A DNA stretch of 64,000 bases from Mucilaginibacter polytrichastri. GTDB taxonomy: Bacteria; Bacteroidota; Bacteroidia; Sphingobacteriales; Sphingobacteriaceae. The stretch's first letter is position 1, and every line of letters begins with the position of its first letter. The notes below the pieces were generated by a model, which saw only the letters and a program-made list of their open reading frames with translations, was not told the DNA's origin and ran no database searches. The DNA is taken from the NCBI RefSeq assembly GCF_001911425.1, contig NZ_MPPL01000001.1:3361160-3425159 (forward strand), written 5' to 3'. The position numbers were made by a program, and so were the translations under genes. This document shows, piece by piece, positions 26,617-34,928 of the stretch.

Positions 26617-29193
26617 ATGGATAACAGAAGAGACTTTATTAAAAAAGCAGCGCTTCTATCGGGCGCTACAGGCTTATTTAATGTGCTGCCAACATCAATA
26701 CAAAAAGCATTAGCTATTGACCCGCAACCGGGCAGTACCTACCTTGATGCTGAGCATATTGTAATATTAATGCAGGAGAACCGTTCCTTCGATCATTGTT
26801 ACGGCACCTTACGCGGCGTACGTGGTTATAATGACCCACGGGCAATAGACCTGCCTGATAAAAATAAAGTCTGGCTGCAATCAAACACAAAGGGCGAAAC
26901 TTATGCCCCTTTCCACCTCGATATTAAAAATACTAAAGCAACATGGATGAGCTCGCTACCGCATAGCTGGGCCAACCAGGTTAACGCACGCAACGACGGC
27001 AAGTTTGATCAATGGCTTAATGTTAAGCAATCCGGCTATAAAAGTTATGCGCACATGCCATTAACGCTGGGCTACCATACCCGCCAGGATATCCCGTTTT
27101 ACTATGCACTGGCCGATTCATTTACTGTTTGCGATCAAAATTTTTGCTCGGCATTAACAGGCACCAATCCTAACCGCTTATTTTTCTGGTCGGGTACAAT
27201 TCGCGAAGAGCAGAATGAAACCGCTAAAGCCAATGTTTGGAATGACGACATGGATTACGGCACCCTGAAATGGAAAACCTTTCCCGAGCGTTTGGAAGAA
27301 AACGGCGTAAGCTGGAAATGCTATCAAAATGAGATGAGTATCGACGTTGGTTTTAAGGGCGAAGAAGACCCATGGCTTTCTAACTTTCAGGATAATCCCT
27401 TAGAATTTTTTGAGCAATATAATATCAACCTGCATCCTGAGCATATAGCACAGCTAAAAAAACAGCTGACCACCCTGCCCGAAGAAATAGCTGCGTTGCA
27501 AAAACAAATAGCAGCCCTGCCTGCCGGCGATGCCCACATAGATCATTTACAATTACAGGCCAGGCAAAAACAGCTGGACTTGGATAATATCAAAAAGAAC
27601 GCGCATTTATTAGAACCAGGCCAGTTTGAAAAATTATCGCAGCACCAGCAAAACATCCATTTAAAGGCATTTGATACCAACAAGCGCGACCCGAAATACC
27701 ATACGCTGACAGACTTGCCTTACAATGATGATGGCACGCCACGATCAATGAAAGCACCTGCGGGCGATGTACTACACCAATTTAGGGAAGACGTAAAAGC
27801 AGATAAGCTGCCAACGGTATCATGGCTTACCGCCCCCGAAAACTTCTCAGATCACCCTTCGGCACCGTGGTATGGCGCATGGTATGTATCAGAGGTAATG
27901 GACATCCTGACGCAAAACCCGGAAGTGTGGAAAAAAACGATTTTCATCCTTACGTATGATGAAAACGATGGCTACTTTGACCACGTGCCGCCTTTTACAG
28001 CGCCCCACTCGCATAAACCGGGTACCGGCAAGGTTTCAGAAGGTATAGATACCCGCGTAGAGTATGTAACCCTGGAGCAGGAAGAGGCCAGGAAAGACTT
28101 CCCCGAAAAATATGATCGCGAATGTTCCATCGGCCTTGGGTTTCGCGTGCCAATGGTTATTGCATCGCCATGGAGCCGCGGCGGCTGGGTTAATTCAGAA
28201 GTATTTGACCACACTTCAACCCTTCAGTTTTTAGAACATTTCTTAGATAAAAAAACCGGTAAAAAAATCAAGGAAACGAATATCAGCGATTGGCGCCGCA
28301 ACATGTGCGGCAACCTTACTTCTGCTTTTAGGCCGCATAACAATGATAAAATAGCCGACCCGGAATTTTTATCTAAAGATGTATTTTTAGAAAGCATCCA
28401 CAAAGCACAATTTAAGAAGCTACCTGGCGATTTCAAAATACTTAACAAAGATGAAATAGCGCAGATCAATAAAGCCCCTCACCTTTCGCCGTACATGCCC
28501 AAGCAAGAAAAAGGCATCCGTGCGGCTTGCGCCCTGCCCTACCAGCTTTATGCAGATGGCAAGCTGAGCGCAGATAAAAAAGCTTTCGAAATTACATTTG
28601 CCAGTAAAGACACCATTTTTGGCGAGCATACCGCAGGCGGTCCTTTTAATGTTTACGCACCCGGAAAGTACATCCATAAAGATGACAGCCAAAAATTTGA
28701 TAACCTACGTACTTGGGCATACGGCGTTAAGCCTAATGACGAATTGAGCGACCAATGGCCATTACATGAATTTGAAAATGCGAACTACCATTTAAGAACC
28801 TACGGCCCAAATGGCTTTTTCCGCGAGTTTAAAGGCAATGCACAAGACCCTGCTATTGAAACAGTTTTTGAATATCAGCCAAGCCTTACCAGCAATAAAA
28901 AGCTGACCGGTAATGTAGAATTGAAAGTCAAAAATTTAAGTAAAGATACAAACTATACCATTGAGGTTGTTGATAATGCTTACAAAACCGGCAAGCGCAA
29001 AAAGTTACTTGTAGCTTCGGGGAAAGATGGAGCAAAAACAAGTTTTGTGCTTGATCTTACCAAGAGTTTTGGCTGGTACGATTTCAGTATTAAGGTAGAT
29101 GGCCATAACAGTTTTGAAAAAAGATATGCAGGCCGTGTTGAAACCGGAAAAAGCAGTTTCAGTGACCCAGTAATGGGAGGCGTAATGGTTTAA
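26617..29193 (+). CDS. Phospholipase C, phosphocholine-type, Tat-exported
   Basis: An 858-residue enzyme of the bacterial non-haemolytic/haemolytic phospholipase C family. It starts with a Tat signal (RRDFIKKAALL, twin arginine at 4-5). The phosphoesterase domain spans about 40-560, with NRSFDHCYGTLRGVRG, TYDENDGYFDHVPP and SPWSRGGWV. A helical segment near residues 275-340 (PEEIAALQKQIAALP) is inserted in it. Two C-terminal DUF756 modules follow at about 635-850. It should cleave phospholipids in the periplasm or outside to diacylglycerol and a phosphorylated headgroup. As the last gene of the operon it could feed headgroups, including phosphonolipid ones, to the permease and oxidase; that link is inference. 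Confidence 0.92.
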   Translation: MDNRRDFIKKAALLSGATGLFNVLPTSIQKALAIDPQPGSTYLDAEHIVILMQENRSFDHCYGTLRGVRGYNDPRAIDLPDKNKVWLQSNTKGETYAPFHLDIKNTKATWMSSLPHSWANQVNARNDGKFDQWLNVKQSGYKSYAHMPLTLGYHTRQDIPFYYALADSFTVCDQNFCSALTGTNPNRLFFWSGTIREEQNETAKANVWNDDMDYGTLKWKTFPERLEENGVSWKCYQNEMSIDVGFKGEEDPWLSNFQDNPLEFFEQYNINLHPEHIAQLKKQLTTLPEEIAALQKQIAALPAGDAHIDHLQLQARQKQLDLDNIKKNAHLLEPGQFEKLSQHQQNIHLKAFDTNKRDPKYHTLTDLPYNDDGTPRSMKAPAGDVLHQFREDVKADKLPTVSWLTAPENFSDHPSAPWYGAWYVSEVMDILTQNPEVWKKTIFILTYDENDGYFDHVPPFTAPHSHKPGTGKVSEGIDTRVEYVTLEQEEARKDFPEKYDRECSIGLGFRVPMVIASPWSRGGWVNSEVFDHTSTLQFLEHFLDKKTGKKIKETNISDWRRNMCGNLTSAFRPHNNDKIADPEFLSKDVFLESIHKAQFKKLPGDFKILNKDEIAQINKAPHLSPYMPKQEKGIRAACALPYQLYADGKLSADKKAFEITFASKDTIFGEHTAGGPFNVYAPGKYIHKDDSQKFDNLRTWAYGVKPNDELSDQWPLHEFENANYHLRTYGPNGFFREFKGNAQDPAIETVFEYQPSLTSNKKLTGNVELKVKNLSKDTNYTIEVVDNAYKTGKRKKLLVASGKDGAKTSFVLDLTKSFGWYDFSIKVDGHNSFEKRYAGRVETGKSSFSDPVMGGVMV

Positions 29194-29317
29194 TTGAAAT
29201 ATACTAAAGCTCGAAAAGCTTAATAGTTATTTAAACCAGATAACCGAGATAATGATGACCTGCACGAATTGTTTATATAGATAAAAAGTATCAGTAAATA
29301 AGAATTAATTACAGGTA

Positions 29318-29355
29318 AAAGGCAGGGTAACTAACAGCTTATCCTGCCTTTTTAC
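29318..29355 (+). terminator. Terminator of the phosphonatase-phospholipase operon
   Basis: AAAGGCAGGGTAA at 29318-29330 pairs with TTATCCTGCCTTT at 29339-29351 with one G-T wobble and an 8-nt loop, followed by T-rich sequence. It lies 125 bp after the phospholipase stop. Confidence 0.8.
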
Positions 29356-29426
29356 CCAAAGCATATTTTGCACAATTTATCAACGCCGAATACATTTAAA
29401 GTGCTAACTCAAACAGATCACCGTAA

Positions 29427-30596
29427 TTAAACCTTATAAGATGATTCCCTGCTCATTTCGGCCAGCAAATCATGTATCAAATTGCGGCCGCTTTCCCACC
29501 GTTTTAACTGGTTGGTCTGCCTGATATCCGCCCTGTCCTTAACTTCACAATCCGGCAAATAATAATCCGGCATTAGTTCTTTCATGGCCTGGTGGATATC
29601 ATTTACGCATCCGTTTAACAGCAGGTCCGGATTGCTTTTCACCAAATTGGCAAGTGCATCGGCCATGCTGGCTGCATAGTAAGGGCAATCCCAATCATGG
29701 CGGTATGGCTCATCTCCTTTAATATTTACCTTTTGGAGCGGATGCGAAAGATCCTCGATGATCTCCACTATCCCATCGCCAAATACATTCGAATATTCGG
29801 CGATAAAATGATGCCACCAGCGCGGATGCTGCGGCAGCTCTTTTAACAGGGTATCACAAACTAAAACACGCTTTGGATACTCAGGTTTTGCAGGATCTAC
29901 TATTACCAAAGAAACCCCAAAATGCCCTTCTTTCAGCGAATGCCTGCTATAAATTACAAAAAATTGCGGCTGCCTTTCTCCTGCACCAAACACAGCGGCG
30001 GCAATATCTTTAACATCCTGCAAGCGGTCTTCCAAAAAACCCCGCTTAAAGAGAATATGCAAATTTTCATCTGATTTTGCTACACAACGCTTACTGTTTT
30101 CATCAAAAACATTATCATTGGCCGGGCGGCTTATAAAATGATTGCCACTATTGTAACGTATTTCTTCTGACTCCGGGGGGTAGCTGCTCACCTCAGCCGT
30201 ATCACCTGTATCGGTTTGTTTATTAGGCTGAACCGTACGGAACGGTACATGCATGCGTTCGCTATCCATACGGCGGCCAAGGTTATAGATCCGCTGCTCT
30301 GCCCGGGCAAGAAAAGGATCGCCGTTAACCGGATCGAAATAAACACTTTTTGCACAACGGCCCAAATGGCAAGCGATAAAATCGTTCTTTAACAAATGTT
30401 GAATAGGGTGCTGTATGTTTACAAAGAAATCTCTTAATGCATCATTTTCCAGGTACTCCTCCAATGTCTGATCAAATTGTAGCAGCGTTTGATCCCCATG
30501 ATTCTGAACCCATGCCCGCAAAAATACGGACATTTCCTGTTCGAAAAGGCGATTGGTCGCTTCTGCAATATCTTTAGTACAAGTACTTTTTTCCAT
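29427..30596 (-). CDS. Unknown protein, possible CE-clan cysteine peptidase
   Basis: A 389-residue cytoplasmic-looking protein without a signal peptide; the ATG at 30596 is preferred over a TTG one codon earlier. I do not recognise the family with certainty. The C-terminal half shows a layout like Ulp1/YopJ-type peptidases: a histidine with following strand (GHFGVSLVIVD, H225), an acidic residue on the next strand (RVLVCDT, D248), and a cysteine followed by a helix (DWDCPYYAASMADAL, C304). The N-terminal 130 residues are helical and acidic. If correct it might cleave or acetylate protein targets, as effectors do. It could equally be an unrelated protein. It stands alone, convergent with the phospholipase operon. 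Confidence 0.6.
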   Translation of the reverse strand: MEKSTCTKDIAEATNRLFEQEMSVFLRAWVQNHGDQTLLQFDQTLEEYLENDALRDFFVNIQHPIQHLLKNDFIACHLGRCAKSVYFDPVNGDPFLARAEQRIYNLGRRMDSERMHVPFRTVQPNKQTDTGDTAEVSSYPPESEEIRYNSGNHFISRPANDNVFDENSKRCVAKSDENLHILFKRGFLEDRLQDVKDIAAAVFGAGERQPQFFVIYSRHSLKEGHFGVSLVIVDPAKPEYPKRVLVCDTLLKELPQHPRWWHHFIAEYSNVFGDGIVEIIEDLSHPLQKVNIKGDEPYRHDWDCPYYAASMADALANLVKSNPDLLLNGCVNDIHQAMKELMPDYYLPDCEVKDRADIRQTNQLKRWESGRNLIHDLLAEMSRESSYKV

Positions 30597-30599
30597 CAA

Positions 30600-31183
30600 C
30601 TATTTAAGGGGGATAACTGGTAGAAAGATACTAAAAACATTAGAGGCAATAGTGTGATAAAAGTAATTTATTACAATAAATTTTGATAGATGAACAGCCA
30701 AACCCTATACTTTGCAGAGACTGGTATTAGTGTATTTGTATAAAAAGTTTAGTAGCAATTTACAGCCGGTAATTATTAAGCAGATCATGTAATAACAGTT
30801 TTAAATAAAACACAAATCGACAGCACTGTATACCTAAACGCTATTATCAGTACCTTTTAATTCAAAACACACTGTTATTAATTAAATGTGTAGCGGAAGC
30901 ATTGTAAATTTCGCGATCAAATATTACCTATTGATTACTTTATTTTCGTGAATAAAAATAATTGAATATATATTTAGTTAAAGGAAAATATACGATTACT
31001 ATCAATTGAAAGTATTTTTCTTTTTTGGAAATAAACTTACAATAGTTTTATAAATTTACCCGTTATGTTGATTAATTTACTAGCTCAACAATGATAATAT
31101 TTTCATTTAAAACCTTTTACGGTATGTTAATTGCTAATAGCTTACGTTAACTTATCGCAAAAGCATTTGCGTAGCGAAAATTT
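30600..31183. other. AT-rich intergenic region
   Basis: Nearly 590 bp separate two divergent genes. The sequence is strongly AT-rich, with no frame of plausible length, no strong hairpin and no recognisable RNA. Promoters for both neighbours must lie here. I see nothing else in it. Confidence 0.4.
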
Positions 31184-32647
31184 ATGACTTTATTTGACAC
31201 TTATCTTTTTGATAACGATACACCCGATCTCGCACAAACAATAAATAATATTAATGCCGGCATATGGGAACTTGATATTAGCACCAAAAAAGTAAAATGG
31301 TCTGTTGGCTTTTATAATATCCTGGGTTACGCTCCCGGAGAAATTGAATGTTCTTATTTAAATTTGGTTGATAACATTATTTATTATCAAGACAGGGCAA
31401 CATTTTTAACAAGCATAGATACAGATACCATTAAGCAACCCGAAATAACATATTTAAGACTGTTAACAAAGAGCGGCTTTGAATGGTTCCAAAATACAAT
31501 TCAACGGCGTGATAATCTAAAAACGGTTGGTACAATCATCAATATAAATCAATTTAAGTTTCTGGAGTTTGAGTTAGAAACCAATAGTAATTTAGTTTCG
31601 GAAACCAACAGATTGGTCAAGTTTGGCACTTGGGAAATCGATCCATTAGCTAACAAACTGTTTTTGAGCGAGGAAGCACTTCATATTTTTGAATTGCAAA
31701 ATCAATTCGATTCAATTGAAGAACTAATTGAATATGTTGAACCCGAGCATCGGCCACTGTTGAAAGTTGCCATTGATGACTGCATCAAAACAGGCAGGCC
31801 ATTTCATTTAGATTTATTAGTAAGAACAGATAAGGGTAACGTAATATGGGTAAAGATAAAAGCCGTTGCCGATATAGACGGCTACGGAAAATGCTTATTT
31901 ATTAAAGGTATAATTCAAGACATAGACCTTGTTAAAAGGCAAGAAGAGAATTTAAAAACCTCACTTAACACTGTTAACGATAACAATAAAAGGTTGCAAA
32001 ACTTTGCATATATCGTTTCACACAATTTACGTTCGTATGCCGGTAATTTAAAGTTAATGCTGAACCTGCACGACGAATCTAAAGATGCAGACGATAGGAA
32101 GGAGATTTTGTCGCATATCAAAAGCATAAGTAATAGCTTGGATGTAACAATTAAGCATTTAACCGAAATTGTAACGATAGATACAAGCAAAAACAACGAG
32201 AAAACGCTGATTGAATTTGAGTTGCTTTTTAAAAATATAATTAACGCGCTAAAAAGTAATATACAGGAAACCAATGCCACAATCAATTATGATTTTACCA
32301 AGTGCAGCCATGTTTATTATTTACCGGCCTATTTAGAGAGCATCTTTCATAATTTACTTTCTAATTCATTAAAATACAGAAATCCTGACCGCCCACTAAT
32401 TATAACTTGCGAAAGCTATATTAAAGATGATCATATTTTTATTGTTTTTGAAGATAACGGGATAGGCATCGACATGAAACGATATGGTGATAAAGTATTT
32501 GGCCTTTATCAGAAGTTTCACAACAACCAGGATGCGCAAGGTGTTGGCCTTTATATTACCCGCAATCAAATTGAGTCGCTCGGTGGTTGTATCGAGGTTG
32601 AAAGTACTGTAAACGCAGGTACTAAGTTTCTGATTAAACTTACCTGA
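31184..32647 (+). CDS. PAS-PAS sensor histidine kinase
   Basis: A soluble kinase of 487 residues with no membrane segment. Two PAS folds cover about residues 15-120 (INAGIWELDISTKKVKWS; YNILGYAPGEIE) and 135-255 (KFGTWEIDPLANKLFLSEEAL, ending FIKGIIQDID). The dimerisation region carries YIVSHNLRSYAGN with the phospho-histidine near residue 280. The HATPase has NLLSNSLKYRNPDRP (N box), VFEDNGIGIDMKRYG (G1) and GVGLYITRNQIESLGG (G2). The next gene, a receiver-only protein 63 bp downstream, is the obvious partner, although its phospho-acceptor is altered. The signal is cytoplasmic and unknown. Confidence 0.93.
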   Translation: MTLFDTYLFDNDTPDLAQTINNINAGIWELDISTKKVKWSVGFYNILGYAPGEIECSYLNLVDNIIYYQDRATFLTSIDTDTIKQPEITYLRLLTKSGFEWFQNTIQRRDNLKTVGTIININQFKFLEFELETNSNLVSETNRLVKFGTWEIDPLANKLFLSEEALHIFELQNQFDSIEELIEYVEPEHRPLLKVAIDDCIKTGRPFHLDLLVRTDKGNVIWVKIKAVADIDGYGKCLFIKGIIQDIDLVKRQEENLKTSLNTVNDNNKRLQNFAYIVSHNLRSYAGNLKLMLNLHDESKDADDRKEILSHIKSISNSLDVTIKHLTEIVTIDTSKNNEKTLIEFELLFKNIINALKSNIQETNATINYDFTKCSHVYYLPAYLESIFHNLLSNSLKYRNPDRPLIITCESYIKDDHIFIVFEDNGIGIDMKRYGDKVFGLYQKFHNNQDAQGVGLYITRNQIESLGGCIEVESTVNAGTKFLIKLT

Positions 32648-32697
32648 TACCAAGGTTCATGTAACATTGATAAAACATTAATCGTATAAGCTACCAT

Positions 32698-32704
32698 AGG
32701 AGGT
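32698..32704 (+). promoter_or_regulatory. Strong Shine-Dalgarno sequence before the receiver gene
   Basis: AGGAGGT lies 6 bp before the ATG at 32711. A full anti-Shine-Dalgarno match is unusual in Bacteroidota and is not seen before the other genes of this window, so it firmly supports the chosen start. Confidence 0.7.
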
Positions 32705-32710
32705 ATTAAT

Positions 32711-33121
32711 ATGATTAGTACGGCATGGATAATAGATGACGATGATATTTACAGATATGGCTTTCGTAAATTTGTGACCAATAAAGTCTTATGCAAAAAT
32801 CTCTTTGATTTTGGCAACACAAGCGACGCTATAGACACTTTAACTAACCTCCAAGAAGCGCTCAATTTGCCCGATGTGATCTTTCTGAGCGTAGATATGG
32901 AAAATATGGGTTGCTGGAAATTCATGAACGCATTTGAGATTTTTAAGGCGCAACGCAGTTTCAAAAAAATTGCTATCTATTTAGTAACCTCATCCATTAA
33001 TTATCTGGATATTGAACGCGGGCACGACCACCCGGATATTACCGATTACATGATAAAACCGCTGAATTCTCAACAATTTATTCATGCTTTTGAAGACAGC
33101 TTTTTAACGAAGACCGCTTAA
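32711..33121 (+). CDS. Single-domain receiver with substituted phospho-acceptor
   Basis: A 136-residue receiver-like protein. The acid pocket (IIDDDD, residues 8-12), the T/S switch (LVTSS, near 93) and the lysine (MIKP, K116) are intact. At the phospho-acceptor the canonical FLDxxMP reads FLSVDME: serine 60 stands where aspartate is expected, with an aspartate two residues later at 62. So it may be a pseudo-receiver, use D62 atypically, or act without phosphorylation. It follows the PAS-PAS kinase gene by 63 bp and has a strong ribosome-binding site. There is no output domain, so it probably signals by protein contact. Confidence 0.88.
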   Translation: MISTAWIIDDDDIYRYGFRKFVTNKVLCKNLFDFGNTSDAIDTLTNLQEALNLPDVIFLSVDMENMGCWKFMNAFEIFKAQRSFKKIAIYLVTSSINYLDIERGHDHPDITDYMIKPLNSQQFIHAFEDSFLTKTA

Positions 33122-33240
33122 TTACATTCAAACTTTTTATCGGCCCATTACTTAGCTATTAATTTTCAAGCAGCGTACATGATAGATGATTAAATGGCTT
33201 CTATATCATCTATACTCTTTCATATTATAATTTAAGCTAT

Positions 33241-33594
33241 TTAGGACGATGGATGCCTTTCAAAAAAGCCGCTAATGCCAGCTTTTATTGATTTAATTTC
33301 GGCATGGCTTATTTGTTCTGCAAGCTGTTCCTGCTCCTGGATAGTGAGGCCGGTACCGTCATAAACCCAGTAACCTTGCTCATCAAACATAATCCGTCCA
33401 AGATCTGAGCCTGTATCTTCCCCTGCAATTTCGCCTAATCCCTCAAAAAACTGAAAGAAAACACCTGTATCATCCTCCCTAAGCCGGTAGGCTATTTCAC
33501 CTTCACCAAAAGGTTCCACCCTTACAAGCCTAAAGGTATTATCCTCTCTTTTAAGCTTCAGGCTATCTGCAGATTTTAAATAAGTTAATGCCAT
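33241..33594 (-). CDS. Hypothetical acidic protein
   Basis: A 117-residue soluble protein; the ATG at 33594 is chosen over a TTG further upstream. It is acidic, with a beta-rich middle (IAYRLREDDTGVFFQFFEG; GRIMFDEQGYWVYDGTG) and a helical end (QEQEQLAEQISHAEIKSIKAG). I do not recognise the family. The frame is well conserved in character (no low-complexity bias) and has a possible operator upstream at 33648-33674. It is monocistronic and convergent with the receiver gene. Confidence 0.65.
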   Translation of the reverse strand: MALTYLKSADSLKLKREDNTFRLVRVEPFGEGEIAYRLREDDTGVFFQFFEGLGEIAGEDTGSDLGRIMFDEQGYWVYDGTGLTIQEQEQLAEQISHAEIKSIKAGISGFFERHPSS

Positions 33595-33647
33595 ATCTAA
33601 TAATGTGATAAGCAAAGGTGGAAAATTATTTACATATTTCTACATTA

Positions 33648-33674
33648 ATTACTAATTAAATTAGTAATTACTAA
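33648..33674. promoter_or_regulatory. Overlapping palindromes, candidate operator
   Basis: ATTACTAATT at 33648-33657 and AATTAGTAAT at 33659-33668 form a 10-bp inverted repeat about one base, and TTAGTAATTACTAA at 33661-33674 is a perfect 14-bp palindrome overlapping it. The site is 54 bp upstream of the ATG of the minus-strand hypothetical gene. A dimeric regulator could bind here; none is identified. Confidence 0.45.
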
Positions 33675-33838
33675 TGAGTTTAGGCTCTGCTTTTTTATCA
33701 GATTTTTACACTTTAAATTTGCAGTGTAAGCAACACCATATTTTTAAGTTGCATTCTATTTCCCCGGTATTATGCCAGTTCGTTCAAACGTTTCATTCGT
33801 TTTTGGGTTATCATTCATAGCTCCTTCATCACCTAACT

Positions 33839-33916
33839 ATGAAATCATTTGTTACAATATTTTTACTGTTTGGTATTGGGTTGTCTATATTTATTAGAAA
33901 TACAAAAAAACCTTAA
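33839..33916 (+). CDS. Possible 25-residue membrane peptide
   Basis: A micro-frame reading MKSFVTIFLLFGIGLSIFIR and ending NTKKP. It has a basic start, one hydrophobic helix and a basic end, as small membrane peptides do. There is no conserved context and no ribosome-binding site, so chance is a serious alternative. Confidence 0.2.
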   Translation: MKSFVTIFLLFGIGLSIFIRNTKKP

Positions 33917-34020
33917 TACAATTACATATATCAAATGCTTATCCAAGTGAGATTTATAAACGTGACCCGGCAAAAAAACAACAATAAATAAGATCCTGAA
34001 TACTCAGATTATCGTGACAC

Positions 34021-34617
34021 ATGAAATTATTAACGTTCTTTTTTTTAACAATATTACTATTCACCATAAGCAGTACCCGCGCTCAAACAGGCACTTATGA
34101 AAAGCAAGACCAAAGCGGGGCTTCCTGCACCATTGCCGTTGCAAAACACGGCACTAAAGCCAAAGCAGCTATTTTTGCATGGTGGGGCATACCATCGGGC
34201 CGCAACGGCAACTTTAGCGGCGAAGGAATAATTAAGGCCAACACCTGTGTGTTTAATGGCGGTACCGATGATCTAGATTGCAGTATTGCCATGAGTTTTG
34301 GCAAAGATGAGCTTAAGGTGAAATTTAATGATTGTATGGCCGATAATTTGCCCGATGATTTTTCTGGCATCTACCACAAAATTGCCGATGTTGTACCCGG
34401 AGCATACCAGCTGGCGGTTAAAACTTATTTTTATAAAAAACCCAATTTAAATAGCCGGTCAAACGCATACTTATTAATGGGCGACCGGGTAATTGTTGAC
34501 TTAGAGAACATACGCCAGGGCGGGTGGGTATTTATTAACTATGGCAACAAGGCCGGTAAAAGCACCAACGGGTATATCAGGCTGGAGAATATAAAAGCAA
34601 GAGCCAACAATTTATAA
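34021..34617 (+). CDS. Secreted protein with SH3-like C-terminal domain
   Basis: A 198-residue protein with a signal peptide (residues 1-21, ending TRAQ). Residues 22-120 form a beta-rich region with paired cysteines (GASCTIAV; NTCVFNG..DDLDCSIAM; NDCMADN), probably disulfide-bonded in the periplasm. Residues 130-195 (YFYKKPNLNSRSNAYLLMGD, then WVFINYGNKAGKSTNGYIRL) look like a bacterial SH3 domain, which often binds cell-wall peptides. No enzyme motif is present. It is monocistronic. Confidence 0.75.
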   Translation: MKLLTFFFLTILLFTISSTRAQTGTYEKQDQSGASCTIAVAKHGTKAKAAIFAWWGIPSGRNGNFSGEGIIKANTCVFNGGTDDLDCSIAMSFGKDELKVKFNDCMADNLPDDFSGIYHKIADVVPGAYQLAVKTYFYKKPNLNSRSNAYLLMGDRVIVDLENIRQGGWVFINYGNKAGKSTNGYIRLENIKARANNL

Positions 34618-34928
34618 AAAATTGTTATTGCTGGCAAGGTTAATCCTGTCACCTTGCGCTGTGTAAGCAAGATCTTTTTTTTGAAATATACGCGACCTTC
34701 CGCAAACAATAGATATCTGTAAATGAAAGTTCCTGTTCCCTATTCTACTTCAACCAGTTTTAAGTTCAAGTTTAATTGCTTTCATAAAAATCGACATTTA
34801 AACTCATTTCCTATTATTTATGTTCTCATTGTTGCTTATCCACCAGTATCTACTTAATTATGTTAGCTTTATAATCTTGTAAGAATAATTATTATTTCCT
34901 GCATCTTACCTTTAGTTCTCTTCATTCT
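34618..34928. other. Intergenic region
   Basis: About 310 bp upstream of the coiled-coil kinase gene. It is AT-rich; no terminator, RNA or clear promoter was recognised. Confidence 0.4.

Larger units (their letters stand above)
33616..34020. other. Intergenic region
   Basis: About 400 bp between divergent genes. It holds the overlapping palindromes at 33648-33674 and a micro-frame at 33839-33916; otherwise it is AT-rich with nothing recognisable. Confidence 0.4.
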
